From: Oenanthe sinensis
Taxonomy: Eukaryota; Streptophyta; Magnoliopsida; Apiales; Apiaceae
Length of the DNA stretch: 64,000 nucleotides
Assembly (NCBI GenBank): GCA_028671895.1
Contig: JAPMAC010000207.1
Span: 2,728,001-2,792,000, forward strand
Reading direction: 5' to 3'
Numbering within the stretch: the first letter of the stretch is position 1; every line of letters begins with the position of its first letter. Positions 23,000-35,335 of the stretch are shown one piece after another. A program made the position numbers and the translations under genes. The notes beneath the pieces were generated by a model, which was not told the origin of the DNA, searched no databases, and saw only the letters and a program-made list of their open reading frames with translations.

Positions 23000-23948
23000 C
23001 TCTCTCCTCTGTCCCATTATTTTTCGCAGATTTGACTTTTGGACATTTAAGGAAAATTAATTTTAATCAAATATGCACCATAATACTCTTGTATACTGAA
23101 TTCTGAATTTAACGCATACTTATCTTGATTAATGCATGTTCCCTTTTTTCAAATTACTAATTGTCTAACAAAATATTTACGGTACGGTGAGAGTTTGTGT
23201 AAACATGCATGGATTTATATTTTCTGAACAACATAATCAAACTTTTATGCCTGTAAATTTAAAATTTAAGGAGGGAATTTGGAGGGGTGGGGTGATTTTA
23301 TAATTTTAGTGTGAATGATTTTTTATGTTTAATTTGACAAGTTGTATTCGTTATTTTTAAAATAAACTAATTTGTTCAAATAATTTTATTGTCAATTTAA
23401 ATTTCTTGTAAATATATTAAACAACTCTCATTTAATAATATTTTAAAATTCTTTTTTGTTTAAATATAACATTTTTAACTTTTTAGAAATTAATTTTAAC
23501 AGAATCAAAAGTATTTTTTTGAAATATTATCGTAATAATATTATTAACAACAATTTCATTATAAAATATCAATAATGGAGGAATGTTGATTTTTTTTTAA
23601 TTTGGAATTTTGATTTTTTTTAAGTAGAATGCTGATTTTATGGACCAGAATAGGAATAATTTCTTTTATTTTCATGGTCAAAATGTTGAAAAAATTTGTA
23701 ATGTCATTTTTTTCCGAAACAACTAACTTTTTCATTGAAACCTACAAAAACTCATTTATAATAATATTGGTGAGTGTATACCTATTGATTATTATAGTTG
23801 TTGAACAGAAAATTAGGTGCAATTAAATTTGCAATTCGTCATTAATCAAGGGTAATAACGGAATTAAAAATATTAAAATAGAAACTCAGTCAATATTTTA
23901 GGACAACTAAAAACGATAACTCGGCCAAAATATATGGGACAGAGGGAG
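23000..23948. mobile_element. Stowaway/mariner-like element
   Basis: Ends are CTCTCTCCTCTGTCCCAT and, inverted from the right, CTCCCTCTGTCCCATAT, flanked by TA on both sides (22998-22999 and 23949-23950). The CTCCCTC(C/T)GT start and TA target are the hallmark of Tc1/mariner Stowaway families. At 949 bp it is longer than most MITEs, but no transposase frame is readable. Confidence 0.75.
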
Positions 23949-24477
23949 TATAACATAGTCTAAAATATACTTACTTATAGTAAAAATTATTAATTATTTA
24001 ATAGTTCCCGAAGTTCCTAATATGAGTTCTTCGTAATATTATATAAGTATTAAATATTAATTTATAAACTTTGAATTAATTATAACTTATATAATATGAT
24101 ATAATCATTAGAAATCAATCTCTACAATTTTGATAGTATTTGAATAAAATTATTTTTATTCTTATTATAAAACCCGTGTATATGATATAATTTGTAATTA
24201 ATTAATTTAATAATATTATATAGTTATTACTTTTTAAACCTTTTGTAAAAAGAGTTATTTATTTTTATGATGCCTCTTAGACACATATTGGAGTTGTATT
24301 CTAAATGTAAAAAGAAGACGTTGGGGATGTTCAGGATAACAAACACTATATCGATACCGTTTCCTATGTAACAGCTTATATAAAATTTAAATTTTGAAAT
24401 TAAATTTATACTAAATTATAGAAGAATATTATGCAATCGTTATGAATCAAATCTATAGACCTAAATATTAATCATAA
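23949..24477. other. intergenic, AT-rich
   Basis: Nothing recognised: no coding frame, no clear repeat. Confidence 0.4.
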
Positions 24478-25157
24478 CTAGCTTTCGGATGATTTTTTTT
24501 AGTTTTTTAATATTTTATAATGATTTGAATTTATTTGTATTTGTATAATAATAATTTAAATTTTATTTAATATTATATGTATATATTTTTATATAATTTA
24601 TTTGTATTTATATTTTAATATGATAATTTTTGTTTGTTTTGTATAGAGATGTATTTTACTTATGAGATTAATGTGAGACATTTTAGTTAGAAGATTAATA
24701 TGAGATTGTTTTTTAGTTAGAAGATTAATATTTTAAAATTAGGCCCAACAATTAATCAACTATCCAACCCAAATATTGACCGACTACCAAACTTTCAATG
24801 TTATCATAAATTTCAATGATATATTAAATTAAAATTATAGGATAAATTTTGATGATATATTAAATAAAAATTATATGATAAGTAGGATTTGTAAAATAAA
24901 AATATAGAATATAATTTAAATATAATATAATATTATTCTATTTCTGATGAGTTGTATAAAAAGAGGACTACTGGTGTTAGAGTTGTATGTACGACTATAT
25001 TCTTTTAAAATTATATTTTATTAAAATTCAACGGTTAAGATTGTTTCTATGGTTCACTTAAAATTGGACGGTCAAGATCTTTTCTATGGTTCATCCAGTA
25101 CCAAACCAACCGACGACCAAAACTTTTAATCTTTCAATTTTAATAATATAGTATAGA
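24478..25157 (-). mobile_element. Helitron-like non-autonomous element
   Basis: On the minus strand the 5' end reads TCTATACTATATTATTAAAA, the common plant Helitron start, preceded by A. The 3' end reads CTAG followed by T, which fits insertion between A and T without target duplication. Only a very weak hairpin precedes CTAG (ATCCGAAAG), so the 3' end is less sure than the 5' end. No Rep/helicase is present. Confidence 0.5.
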
Positions 25158-25723
25158 TATGAAAATAATAATATATAATATTATATAATTGTTAGGATTC
25201 GATCCTAAACATTTAAAGTATTTGGATAAGATTGCTTTCAAATTTATTATATATAAGATGTGATATAATTAAAAGTTTGTTTGAGATTATTGCCGTTTAA
25301 AATTGTTGTGATTTGGAAAATGTCATCAGAAAAATTAAATGATTGCTTGATAATATTTTTAATTTGGGTATTTTTGATATATAGTATTAAAAAATTAATA
25401 TTTTCAGTGAGGTTTAATTTTTAAACATGCAGCTACTTCCTATAACTTTGGAAAACATTTTTTTTTAAAGAATGAAGGACCTCTTATCTCTAAGAGAGAT
25501 TCTTAAACCAAACCACTTTTAGACAAAATTGTTTTTGAATTAATCAAATAATTTTTATCAACTTTTTAAGCAAAAATGTATTGTTTCTATCTGTAATAAT
25601 AATATCAAACGTGACTTGTAGTTATACCTATGAAGTGCTTGTTTATTAATCTTTTTATGGTTATTATATATATAATAAAATAGAATTAAATAGAATTTTT
25701 ATTGAAAATAATGAAATGTAATA
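25158..25723. other. intergenic, AT-rich
   Basis: Nothing recognised beyond AT-rich non-coding DNA. Confidence 0.4.
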
Positions 25724-25929
25724 CTCTCTCTATTTTTTTATTTGACGCTTGATTTTCTGGAACACATTTTTAGGAGTTTTGACCGCATAGTTAAAATTAT
25801 TCATTATTTTTTTCCCCACAAATTTACGAAAACATTTAATTAAAAATAATGAATTTTATTATATAATCAAAGTAACTCAATATGTGTGTAAAAAATCAAA
25901 ATAACAAATAAAAATACAGAGAGGGGGAA
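25724..25929. mobile_element. Stowaway-like MITE, about 205 bp
   Basis: The left end CTCTCTCTATTTTTTTATTTGAC and the inverted right end CCCCCTCTCTGTATTTTTATTTG are related and follow the CTCCCTCCGTATTTTTATTTG pattern, in a TA context (25722-25723 and about 25930-25931). Non-coding. Confidence 0.6.
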
Positions 25930-26839
25930 TATGAGGAAAGGAACAATGCAAAATATTTTATTTTCAATTAAATTTAATTTTTCTAATTAAATTATTTATA
26001 TACAATAGTTAGAGTTTTTGTGAGATATTTAGTTACGTAATTGATAAGATTGATATTAGATATTTAATGTTATAATATAGTAGATATAATATATAATAGA
26101 ATAGAATATAAAATATAAACATATTATAGATAAATTATAATTTAAATATGTTGTTAGTGAGCATCAAACTCTTGACCTTTACTAGTATTTAGATAAAATC
26201 TCTCTTACTATTATATATGGAATATAATTAGTAGCCCTTTTTCAATAAGGAGAGTGATTTTTCAATCACGTTAGGTAGTAATTTTCCCAAAATACAAAAT
26301 ATTTATTTATCGAGTTTTCACTTTAAATTATTTATCTATATATTAGTAGGAGTTGATTTGATTTATTAATATTAGACAGGATATTCGATTTTTCGGATCG
26401 TTAAAATTTTATTTTGATTCTAATTCCGGCCTAATTAAATATTCACTTAAATCGGATCGGAAATCAAATTATTCCGATTTGGATTAATAATTTTAAATTT
26501 AATTTAATTTATAAACAAAAAATTTATTTTATTATATTTTGATCAACTTTATTTAAATTTACGAATCATAAATTAATTATACCATTTTTAAACACAAAAA
26601 TCTTAGATTTTAATAAACCTTATAAATAAATTTTTAAAAGATTTAATATCACACTACATACCTCTCTAATTCATAGGCTAGAGTGAAAAATAATACTATA
26701 TATTAAAAATACTCTTTCGTTTATTATATTTTAAATCCTTTTTTCACCTAATACTGTAATCATGATATTTTAAAATATTTTTTAAACTTTCCGAGCGCCA
26801 AGCAAGAATGTTTCATTGCCTGTGCCCAAGTTTGTCGGT
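25930..26839. other. intergenic, AT-rich
   Basis: No gene or clear repeat seen. Confidence 0.4.
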
Positions 26840-27700
26840 TAGGTCCAAAGTAACGTAAAAGGGGGTTGAATACGATGCTTACAAAAATATTTATATATTT
26901 TTAAATTTGCGGATAAATAAATTATTGTTTCATAGTGGGTTTGGCTATTTGTAGTATTTAGGATATTTGTAATGACCCTTAAAATGTTACAAGATTTATC
27001 TGACCATTAACAAAATACTCTGGTAAGGAGTAACGGATATAACTTTGATTTGCTTTGACTCCTTTGTATTTTCTTCAATGTGTTCTTCTCCGACAATATC
27101 AATTGTAAGAGACGAATTAGAGCTCTCTCTTTTTCGCATTATGCTTCAGATGTGAATCTATTTATAGTGTAGACTTTATTTCAAATGATTACTTGAATGC
27201 ACTTGAAATAATAACTTGGAGGCGCTTTGAAACATAACCTTGGATGCGCCTAGGGCATATGGCTTTGGATGCGTCACAGACATATAATCTTTGAATGCGC
27301 CAAGAGTATTAGTCTTGCACGCGCCGTATGACATATTGCTTTGGATGGGCTTCACATGTCATGGTCTAGTTTAATCACTACACTTTTTTTATTTCTTAAT
27401 TGAAATTCACCAATTTTCATTTTTTATATCAAAGTCTTGTCACAATATACTCTGTATCCTGAGCTATTTCCGTTCTTCGACTGTAATTCAGAAACTTTCT
27501 TCATATTAAAGTTGTGACACTTTACACCCTATACCCTTTGAACTGTTTGACTGTAGCCTCTACAAATCAATGCTAATACACTTTGCGGAAACTAAAAAGA
27601 ATCTTGGCATCAATTTTTTCGTAATGTATTTTCAATTAGAGAAAAAACCTTACAATTTGGGATAACTTCCCTCTCGAGGCAATATAGGTAGTATGCATTG
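26840..27700 (+). mobile_element. remnant of TTAGGTCC-type LTR element
   Basis: GTTAGGTCC followed by AAAAGGGGGTTGAATACGA (about 26848-26876) resembles the start of the insertion at 42888 (TGTTAGGTCC...GGGGGGTGAATACGA). It is therefore probably the left end of a related LTR. The rest is non-coding and includes the GGATGCG repeats. No right end or target duplication found. Confidence 0.45.
27190..27355. repeat. degenerate tandem repeat around TTGGATGCGYC
   Basis: About six units, spaced roughly 30-35 bases, carry variants TTGAATGCAC, TTGGAGGCGC, TTGGATGCGC, TTGGATGCGT, TTGAATGCGC, TTGCACGCGC and TTGGATGGGC. The units are GC-richer than their surroundings. Confidence 0.7.
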
Positions 27701-29689
27701 TGCGCTGACGCCTGACAGTAACAAAAGCTACTTTAGTGGTGATTAAATACCTACTTTAACAAGCTATATATATGCCAGTAATAACAGCATCGAGCACAAC
27801 CTTAAACACCTAATTTAGTGGTCATGCATTAAAAATGTCATTTAATTTTCAAAAATATAATTTTTTAAACTAACAATCAAGACCAACGAGTCGACAGATT
27901 GACGGACAAAATTTTATGCATTTTAAAAAGTAAAGAATGCAAATTAAATATGCATGAAATCAATTAACTAAAAATATAGGACAATTGGGTGTAACATGCT
28001 TACATCAAAGTGAGTTTTAAGCTAAAACCATTAAAGTGGTTATATAACAAGAGTTTGTCAATCTCTCTCGAGTATTAACACCCCTAGAATATGCTTATAC
28101 ATTAATAACTTTTAGTCATTTAATTGGTCAAATAATTAAAACAAATGTCAATCTCTCTCGAGTACTGACATTCTCAGAAATCCAATAATACTCTCACATT
28201 TACATTTATTTTGCTAATTGTATGTACTAAGGAGTACATTATCTCTCGATTTATCAACCTTATTGCATACAATTAATCCATGATATTGACCAATTACACA
28301 AATTAAACATTAAAACATATCAATTAGAATTACTAATGACCAATTAAATGACAGTGAAAATCAGGCCATTAACATGATGTAAACAAGGCTTCCCCTTGGG
28401 GTCCTAAAATATGACTACTCACTCATGCTAGGAATAAAAACTGGAAAAACAATGAAGAAAGCCATAGAAGACATGTATAAATAAAACAAGGGAAGAAAAT
28501 GAGTACCTTAAAACTTATATTAATAAAGAAGTAATAATCCAAGAAAGAAAATGTATGCTATGAAAGAGATGAAGAAAACCTAACTATGAGCTAAAAGTAA
28601 AAAGTAAATAATATGTATGTATCTATCGTATCCCTCTAAAAAACTTATCGATGTTGTCTAATAATAATAATAATAATAATAATATTTTAATGATTTAAGC
28701 TAATAATAGTATTTTAATATTTTAAGCCCAAGACAAAATAGGCTTCCTAAATTAAATATGATTCTTTTAATTAAAATTCGCATCTCTGTTTCCTCCTCAG
28801 TTTCTGGGCTGTTCCAGTTGGATTTTGCTTGTTTGACTTGCTCTAAATTAAAGACAATTTCATAAAGTTCGTGTGGGCTGTAAAATCGACCAATTCTGAT
28901 TTCTGAAACTCGAGATACAACCCAAACAGTATGTGCACAGCAAGTAGCCCAATAATTATGAATTTTCTCCTATTTTGATTTCAAAATAATTTTTTAAACT
29001 CAAATCCTTCCAAATATAGGAATTCCAATTTTTTAGAAATAAAATATTAAAATCCATTAAATAAATATTCAATTAATGCAAAATACAATAAATATGAGAG
29101 TAAAATAAGATAGAATATATTATAAAAATATATTTTTATCAAATCACATTGCAAATTTTTAGAGTTGTTTTAACAAATGTTGCAAGAGTGATATGAATGT
29201 GAGAGAATAATGTTTGATGATTTGTCATATTTTTTGACAACTCACTGACAACCCTAACGGGGATGCTATTAATGTAGGTTGATCAAATATAAAATAAAGC
29301 GAAAGAAACAGAAAACACTTTTTTCGGCTTGTCACCGTAAGTGGGCTTTGCATTCAGTAGCCAGCCACCTGACAATTACGTTTATCATTGCCAACATTTT
29401 TTAATAATTCAGAGAGATGAGAAATAGTAATGAAATTTGATTGAAACATCCGAAAACCTAGTTACTTTGTTAAGGACACTTCAACCAGAATATAATGTTA
29501 ATTTCGCTGCATAGAATTGTCAAATTTCGAAATCAGAATTGACCGAGCCCGAGGTAAATCAATTATAACTCATGGCAAGCTAAGACTCAGACATGGCATA
29601 TTAAAAAGACTGCATATGGGTATTAGTCGATTTTTAGGAATATGAAAGAGTCGCCTCTGCATCTGTAATATTTTCAACACATAACTAAC
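27700..29689. other. non-coding, probable old transposon sequence
   Basis: No gene. TCAATCTCTCTCGAGTA followed by TRACA occurs twice (about 28057 and 28147), a 90-bp direct repeat. (TAA)n occurs at 28657-28683. The 29500-29560 stretch holds text (CAGAATTGACCGAG) resembling 250-275, possibly the same dispersed repeat. Confidence 0.45.
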
Positions 29690-29850
29690 ACAGGTTGAGT
29701 GTTTAAACATGTGTTGGAAAACACTTACGACGGAGAATACACTCCAAGCAAAATTCGTTATAAACACAGAACCGAGATCCACTCAAATCAATGCTCAAAA
29801 TGGCTTGACAATGTGAGAATTTTATCGACATTTTTCAACTTATAAAGAAA
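29690..29850. repeat. repeat shared with 35190-35330 (LTR/TRIM end)
   Basis: GTTGGAAA, GAAYAYACTCCAA and GCTCAAAATGRCTTGACAA occur in the same order here and at 35190-35330, in direct orientation about 5.5 kb apart. Both end TTTTTCAAC/TTTTCCAAC. They look like the U5 ends of one LTR or TRIM family. Confidence 0.5.
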
Positions 29851-30173
29851 GACAAACGGGACTTTGACTCATCAGATGAATGATAAATCTCATTTGTACC
29901 AGCAGTAGCTTTGGATTCCTTAGACTTAAACATGGATGATGGACCTGATAGAAACAACACCACAGTAGAGGTAGCAATAAAATATAAATTGGTTGGATTT
30001 GTTTTGGTATTGTGCCCCTAAAAATTAGTTACGGAAAACTTTAGAACAATTTGATATTAAATTTCATAAAAACAGGAAAAGTGTTCTGATTGCCGGTCCT
30101 GACAAATTTAAAATCCTAAGCGAATCAAAATTTTGTGCCCAAGTCACTAAAATTTTTTTACTTACAAACATGA

Positions 30174-31371
30174 TTATTTTTGAAAAATTATCATTCTAAT
30201 GGTTTTGCTAGCAAAATCATTCATAAGTATTTCATAATCAAGATTTGAAAGCATATCTTTCTCAATGAATATCATGGACAATCCATTCAATCTCTCTTGT
30301 GACATACTCGAACGAAGATAAGATTTGATCAACTTTAATTTAAAAAAATTTCTTTTCGCGAAAGCCGCTGTAACTGGTATAATTAACAGAATCATATAAG
30401 CAATAGTGACATTCGGATAACATTCTCCCATCACTTTCAAATAATTTAGCATCTCGATAAATTTGTTAACTTCAATTGGTAAACACTCTGTCAGAATTTT
30501 TAACTCAAAAACAAAATTTATGCGTCAATATCAGATACATCATCATGCTTCAGAAAATTTTCAAGATTAATGCATGAAGCTCTTAAACTATCATCACTTG
30601 CAGACTTCAATTTTTTCACATTAAATAAAAAATCAAAGGTTTTCTCATATAATTGAAATTGGTCGAATCTAAAACGAAGTGATAAATCAACATGATTAAG
30701 TAAGTGCATAAAATAGTTAACTCTGAGATTTTGTTCACCTGATAAAATGACACCTTCTTCCTCACTTTCATCGTGTTGTTTTTTTTTTTTAAACGTGAAG
30801 CACTAAGATTAAGTTCAATCCCTAACTCATGCAATTCTTTTAGCTTCTTCCATAGCCTTTTCGAATCCATCCCCCCTTGCCTTTTGAAAATAAGACACCA
30901 GCCCTTGTAATTGACCAATTGCTATATCAATGTCCATATTCTCTGTCAACAATAGTTTACTAACAGTATTTATAGAGAATAATATATCATGCCTAACAAT
31001 CATACCAAATAAAAATTCAAAACTTAGAATTCCCTTTTTTCCCAACAATGCCTCAGCATCACTTCGCGTCTTGGATCATCTCTTGTATTTGCTAACTTAA
31101 ACAACACATCTCTTATATTTGGGATTTGATATCTTATTGCAGAAACACTCTCAAGATGGATTTCCCAACGAGTTTGAGATAATGGCTTTACAGTGGGGCC
31201 ACGAGGTCCAATTGATTCTGTAAAAACACTCCATCTCTTTGTAGAAGAAGAAAATAAACAATAAACACGTTGCACCATATTTTCATCTTCTTTGACTTCT
31301 CCAATGTTAATATTTTGACTCCCACCACTAACATTAACCTCTTCATTATCGGTGAAAGTTGTTGATTTCAT
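30174..31371 (-). pseudogene. degenerate hAT transposase (zf-MYM1-like)
   Basis: Three to five overlapping minus-strand fragments in different frames read as one dead transposase. N-terminal part (31371-31024): SQTRWEIHLESVSAIRY, equivalent to the STTRW...S..A(I/L) block. Middle: LLFxIN-type helices and DDPRREVML-like text. C-terminal part (30452-30174): YPNVTIAYMILLIIPVTAAF, then AKRNFFKLKLIKSYLRSSMSQERLNGL, the hAT dimerisation domain with its A-E-R-x-F-S core altered (AKRNFF). Several frameshifts break the frame. It once moved hAT elements; nothing functional remains. GTGCC(C/A)CTAA motifs at 30013-30032 and 31690-31720 may mark its ends. Confidence 0.75.
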
Positions 31372-32198
31372 AAACCTAAGAAGTACTCCACCTTTTGTAT
31401 AATTTTTTTAAAAATCACTGTAATTAGGGATTTGGAAGCCAATGATAATAAGAAGAGGAAGCGTTAGTTTTTACAAAATATGGAGATTGATATCTAATAT
31501 TTACATATCTTTAATTTTACTGTGCTTCTTTACATAAACAAAAATAAAAAAGAAATTATTTTGGCCCTAATTATTATTATTATTATTTGGTTCTTATATC
31601 TTAAAAAAATTTGATGTTCTTTTATAAAAATATTGTGCCTCTAATTTTTTTTTGTGCCTTTAAGTATATTTTTAATTTTTTTTCCCACTCTTTTATAAAA
31701 AAAATGTGCCACTAATTTTTTTATTTTTTGATGCCCTCATTTAAGAGTATAAGCCGTTTAGCCTCAGCGCGATTTGTTTCTTGTTTCGATCTCCAATCTT
31801 ACCGTCTCCTTCATTTCACGTTATTATATTTATACAACGAACCTTTACACCTCCTAATTTAGTTATATTTCTGTATTTGGGACCATCAATTTAACACTAA
31901 TTTACATGGAAAAACAATAAATTTATGCCCATGTTTAGAAAATTCCCGTGTGATTACTCATATTCTTAACACCTTAATATTTTAAGAGAATTAGTTGATT
32001 TACCCAATTAAAAATAAATCAATAATATTTTTAAAATATATCATAAAAAACACATTCTTTGATTCTGCCCGAAAGGACTCAATGGTTTGAATTGATGGAT
32101 GCCATCTACATGTTCGAAACTATCTGTCTAAAAACTGAGTAATGAGCAGAACTTTGAGGCCACTGGCATTCAAAAACAAAAACTTCCTTCTTTTATGT
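31372..32198. other. intergenic between hAT relic and UGT
   Basis: Upstream debris of the hAT element (GTGCCTCTAATTTTTTT-type repeats at 31635-31720), then the presumed 3' UTR of the glycosyltransferase gene. No coding sequence. Confidence 0.45.
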
Positions 32199-33641
32199 TT
32201 AATAATGTTTCAAGTCTGTGGATAGCTCACTATAAGGTTTGGAAAAATGATTAACCAAACTATCCAGAGCTCTATAAGAACTCCCATCTTTTCCTATACT
32301 ATCTAGTGCTGCTTTACTTAACATCTTGACCCTTGCTATTCGAGCTCCTTTTTCATCACTCATCAAACTGGCCATCAGTCGAGCCAACTCATCCGAATCA
32401 GGAACTGTTTTTTCTCCCTCGCAGACTCTAGTTCCCACCTTAAGCTCATCTAACAAATCAGCATTTGCAAACTGATCAGCCCCCATTGGCCAAGACATCA
32501 TTGGCACTCCTGCTGCAATCGACTCAAGGACCGAATTCCACCCACAGTGAGTTAAGAATGCTCCCACGGCTGGGTGGCTCAATATCGCAACCTGTGGAGC
32601 CCAACCTTTCACAATAAGTCCCCTTCCAGCCACACGATCTTTAAATCCAAACGGAATCATGCCATATTCTCCTATCATGTGTCCCCTCGTAGGTTCCTTG
32701 TAGGACCAAAGAAATCGGACACCACTCTTCTCCAGTCCTAATGCTAGCATTTCCATTTGCTTATTTGTCAAAACGGCTTGACTTCCAAAACAAACATACA
32801 CAACTGTCTGATCTTCAAATTGATCAAGCCATGATTCGATCTCATTAGCTAAAATTTCATTAGGCCCACCTCGTCCTACTCGTTCTTCTTCTGAAGGGAG
32901 CAAAGGTCCAACCGCCCACACCCGATCATGACCCAAATAATTTTTCATATAGTCCAAATAAACTTCCTCCAGCTCCGTAAACGAGTTAAAAATAATTCCA
33001 CAACTGGCTGCATTCCCTTCATTCGAAGCTCTTAAAACCTCGGATTGGGGCCCCCCTTCCACATAACTCCTATACAACGGCGATAGCTTCCACCAGGAAT
33101 AATATGGACAATTAGGGATTTCTCGAAACATGATCACTTCATTGTCATCTGTGGGATCATTTCTTTTCGGAAAATCCCGCCATAGATTATAAACAACAGA
33201 CATAGCCAAAACTCCAGACGGCGAAAAAACATACCGAGAAATCTTCAACTCTCCAGCAAGCCTGTTGGTCCAGCCAAGAAACATATCAGAAACAATAGCC
33301 ACAGGAGGCGAGGGATGGTCTCGAAACCATCTAACAATGGGACCGTAAAGATCAACTAAAGCCGCCATCATTAATTTAAACCCACCAGTGGGGAGGTCAC
33401 GTACGTTTTCAATGCCATCAGGACATAAAGTGGTGGCTGGAAAAGGCAAAACAAGGGGCTGAATAGATGGGTGTTTGACGAGCAGTGGGTTCAGATAATG
33501 GAGATTCTTGGGGGTGACTAGAATGGTAATGGTTAAGTTACGGAGAGCGAGTTGATGAGTGAGGTCTAAGAGGGGGATCATGTGGCCCTGTGCAGGATAA
33601 GGGAATACTAGAATATGTGCACCATGTTCCGAGATTGCCAT
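32199..33641 (-). CDS. UDP-glycosyltransferase, UGT89 family
   Basis: This intronless gene encodes 480 residues, the usual family-1 GT length. It transfers a sugar, probably glucose, from a UDP-sugar to a small acceptor in the cytosol. The PSPG box is residues 347-390, from WAPQVAILSHPAVGAF through HCGWNSVLESIAAGVPM to WPMGADQ; the final Gln favours UDP-glucose. Catalytic His20 (FPYPAQGHMIPLLDL) and Asp119 (AIVSDMFLGW) are both present. The opening HILVFPYPAQGHMIPLLDLT, the FSPSGVLAMSV segment and the PSPG wording match the UGT89 group, whose Arabidopsis members act on flavonols (UGT89B1, 89C1) or dihydroxybenzoate (89A2). The acceptor here cannot be read. ATG 33639-33641 aligns with the family N-terminus. 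It looks fully intact although surrounded by transposon remains. Confidence 0.93.
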   Translation of the reverse strand: MAISEHGAHILVFPYPAQGHMIPLLDLTHQLALRNLTITILVTPKNLHYLNPLLVKHPSIQPLVLPFPATTLCPDGIENVRDLPTGGFKLMMAALVDLYGPIVRWFRDHPSPPVAIVSDMFLGWTNRLAGELKISRYVFSPSGVLAMSVVYNLWRDFPKRNDPTDDNEVIMFREIPNCPYYSWWKLSPLYRSYVEGGPQSEVLRASNEGNAASCGIIFNSFTELEEVYLDYMKNYLGHDRVWAVGPLLPSEEERVGRGGPNEILANEIESWLDQFEDQTVVYVCFGSQAVLTNKQMEMLALGLEKSGVRFLWSYKEPTRGHMIGEYGMIPFGFKDRVAGRGLIVKGWAPQVAILSHPAVGAFLTHCGWNSVLESIAAGVPMMSWPMGADQFANADLLDELKVGTRVCEGEKTVPDSDELARLMASLMSDEKGARIARVKMLSKAALDSIGKDGSSYRALDSLVNHFSKPYSELSTDLKHY

Positions 33642-34639
33642 ATTCTAGTTGCAGAGCGAAAGAGACCTAGTAAGTATAAAAACTGAACCTGGTTGGTAGA
33701 ATATGTGGTTCCAAATAATAGATCTGAGATAAATGTGATTTGTTTCTGTTTCATTTGTAAATTTTGTAGTTGCTCAAGTTGGTACCAGAATGATGTATTC
33801 CATGACCTCATACTTTATTGCTTGCATCAACTTTTCTGCGGATGATTTGCTATTGTACAGGGTAGGAACGCATCTAGATATCACTTACTCGGCCTGGATC
33901 ATAATTTCATTTTAAAAATCATTTTTATTTTGTTTATAATTTCGCTTTTAATTTTTTAAAACTTGTTAATAAACTAAAATATTTTTATTTTATTTTAAAA
34001 ATCATTTTTATTTTGTTTATAATTTTGTACTACAAAACACAAGTCAGAACTAACTGGTCGAAATACAAACTACAAACTAACTACTAATTTTCGTTAGTAC
34101 AGTTCATTAGTTGAAGTATGTTGGACGGACACGGGTACGGGAACATATATGGGTACGGGGACGGGTACATGAAACGGTAATTTTAAAATTAAAGGGTACG
34201 GGAACGGCGAGTATATATATTAATAAATTTTTTATATAAATATGATAAATACAATATTCTCAAATATTAACATCATCGGATATAAATTTATTCTCCATTT
34301 AAGGCTCATCAAGGGAAAGTTCTGCAAACTAATCCAACATCTTCTAGAGAATCAAAATGATCTCCACCAACATCCCACATCTTGTTCTTCTCTGTTTCAT
34401 ATTATTCTGAATTCCTGGATAAAAGACGGAGGTTGTTGTGGATGAAAACTAAATCTTCAGCACGACTAGGATTCAACTTATTTCTCCTAAGTGAGTGAAT
34501 GAAAGTGTAGTGATGGGAAAACTTGGGCACTACACAATTTCTTAAATGACCACGCGTTAATTTATAAAGGAAATCGGTTGTCAAAATCAATTCGTAATCA
34601 ATTTCAAATTAATAATAATACTTATTATTAAAACAAAAT
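33642..34639. other. intergenic upstream of UGT
   Basis: Presumed UGT promoter and 5' UTR. At 33907-33945 and 33990-34025 a TTTTAAAAATCATTTTTATT stretch occurs twice. At 34123-34205 the motif GGGTACGG is repeated four to five times (GGACACGGGTACGGG and variants), like the end of a DNA transposon. No coding frame. Confidence 0.45.
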
Positions 34640-35335
34640 AACGAATTATTATATTGAGCTAAGGCACAGTGGAAATTCGACAGTAGCTTTGAGTTTACTG
34701 TCGACAGCAAGTTTCCTTACAGTAACTTTGAGTTTACTGTCAAGCACGATAGCAAGTTTCATACCGTGACAATAACTTTGTCCGAGTTTACTGTCAGGAC
34801 TTCCTTGACAACAATTTTGATATGTTCTGACAGTAAACTTCCTTGACAGTAACTTTGTATGAACATGCCGACAACAACTTTGAAATGAGTTAACCCAAAT
34901 TTTGCTGCATTCGTGTCCACAGGTCGCCCACGCGGAAAGCCCGAAGACTTGCGAAGCCACGAATTTGCCCTTGAAATCCCATGATTTGCACCCCCCTGCG
35001 CGCACGTGGGTGGTGGAACAATACCATACTAACACATTTTTAAACACTACATAAGTGTTCTACTATATAAAGTCATGGAAAACTCTTTTCCAGTTCAATG
35101 TGTGATTCAAGTTCTCATTTCTAGATTTTCACTTTTAAGGTACCAATTTTAGATAATCATATCTCATTCATTCCTTGATCATTTTGAATACTTAAATATG
35201 CGTTGGAAAGCTCTCTCGAAGAAGAACATACTCCAATCATAACTTGTTGCGCGCACGCACTCAAGAAGCATTCAAACTTAGGCTCAAAATGACTTGACAA
35301 TGTGGGGCTTCTACCCATATTTTCCAACAATCAGC
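34640..35335 (+). mobile_element. LTR/TRIM-like fragment with dyad-rich repeats
   Basis: Non-coding block with a TATA-like ACTATATAAAG at about 35061, a following leader, and an end (GACAATGTGGGGCTTCTACC, TTTTCCAACA) shared with 29690-29850. It opens with the inverted-repeat array described separately. I take it as a solo LTR or TRIM; no matching 5-bp target duplication was found. Confidence 0.45.
34680..34890. repeat. array of GACAGTAAACTT/AAGTTTACTGTC inverted repeats
   Basis: ACTTTGAGTTTACTGTC occurs at about 34685, 34730 and 34780, with its complement GACAGTAAACTTCC at about 34840 and partial copies between. Direct and inverted copies alternate, so the transcript could fold into stacked hairpins. 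Confidence 0.75.

Noticed and set aside
23629..23826. Small hydrophobic 65-codon frame
   Set aside because: Lies inside the Stowaway-like element in AT-rich DNA, where such frames arise by chance.
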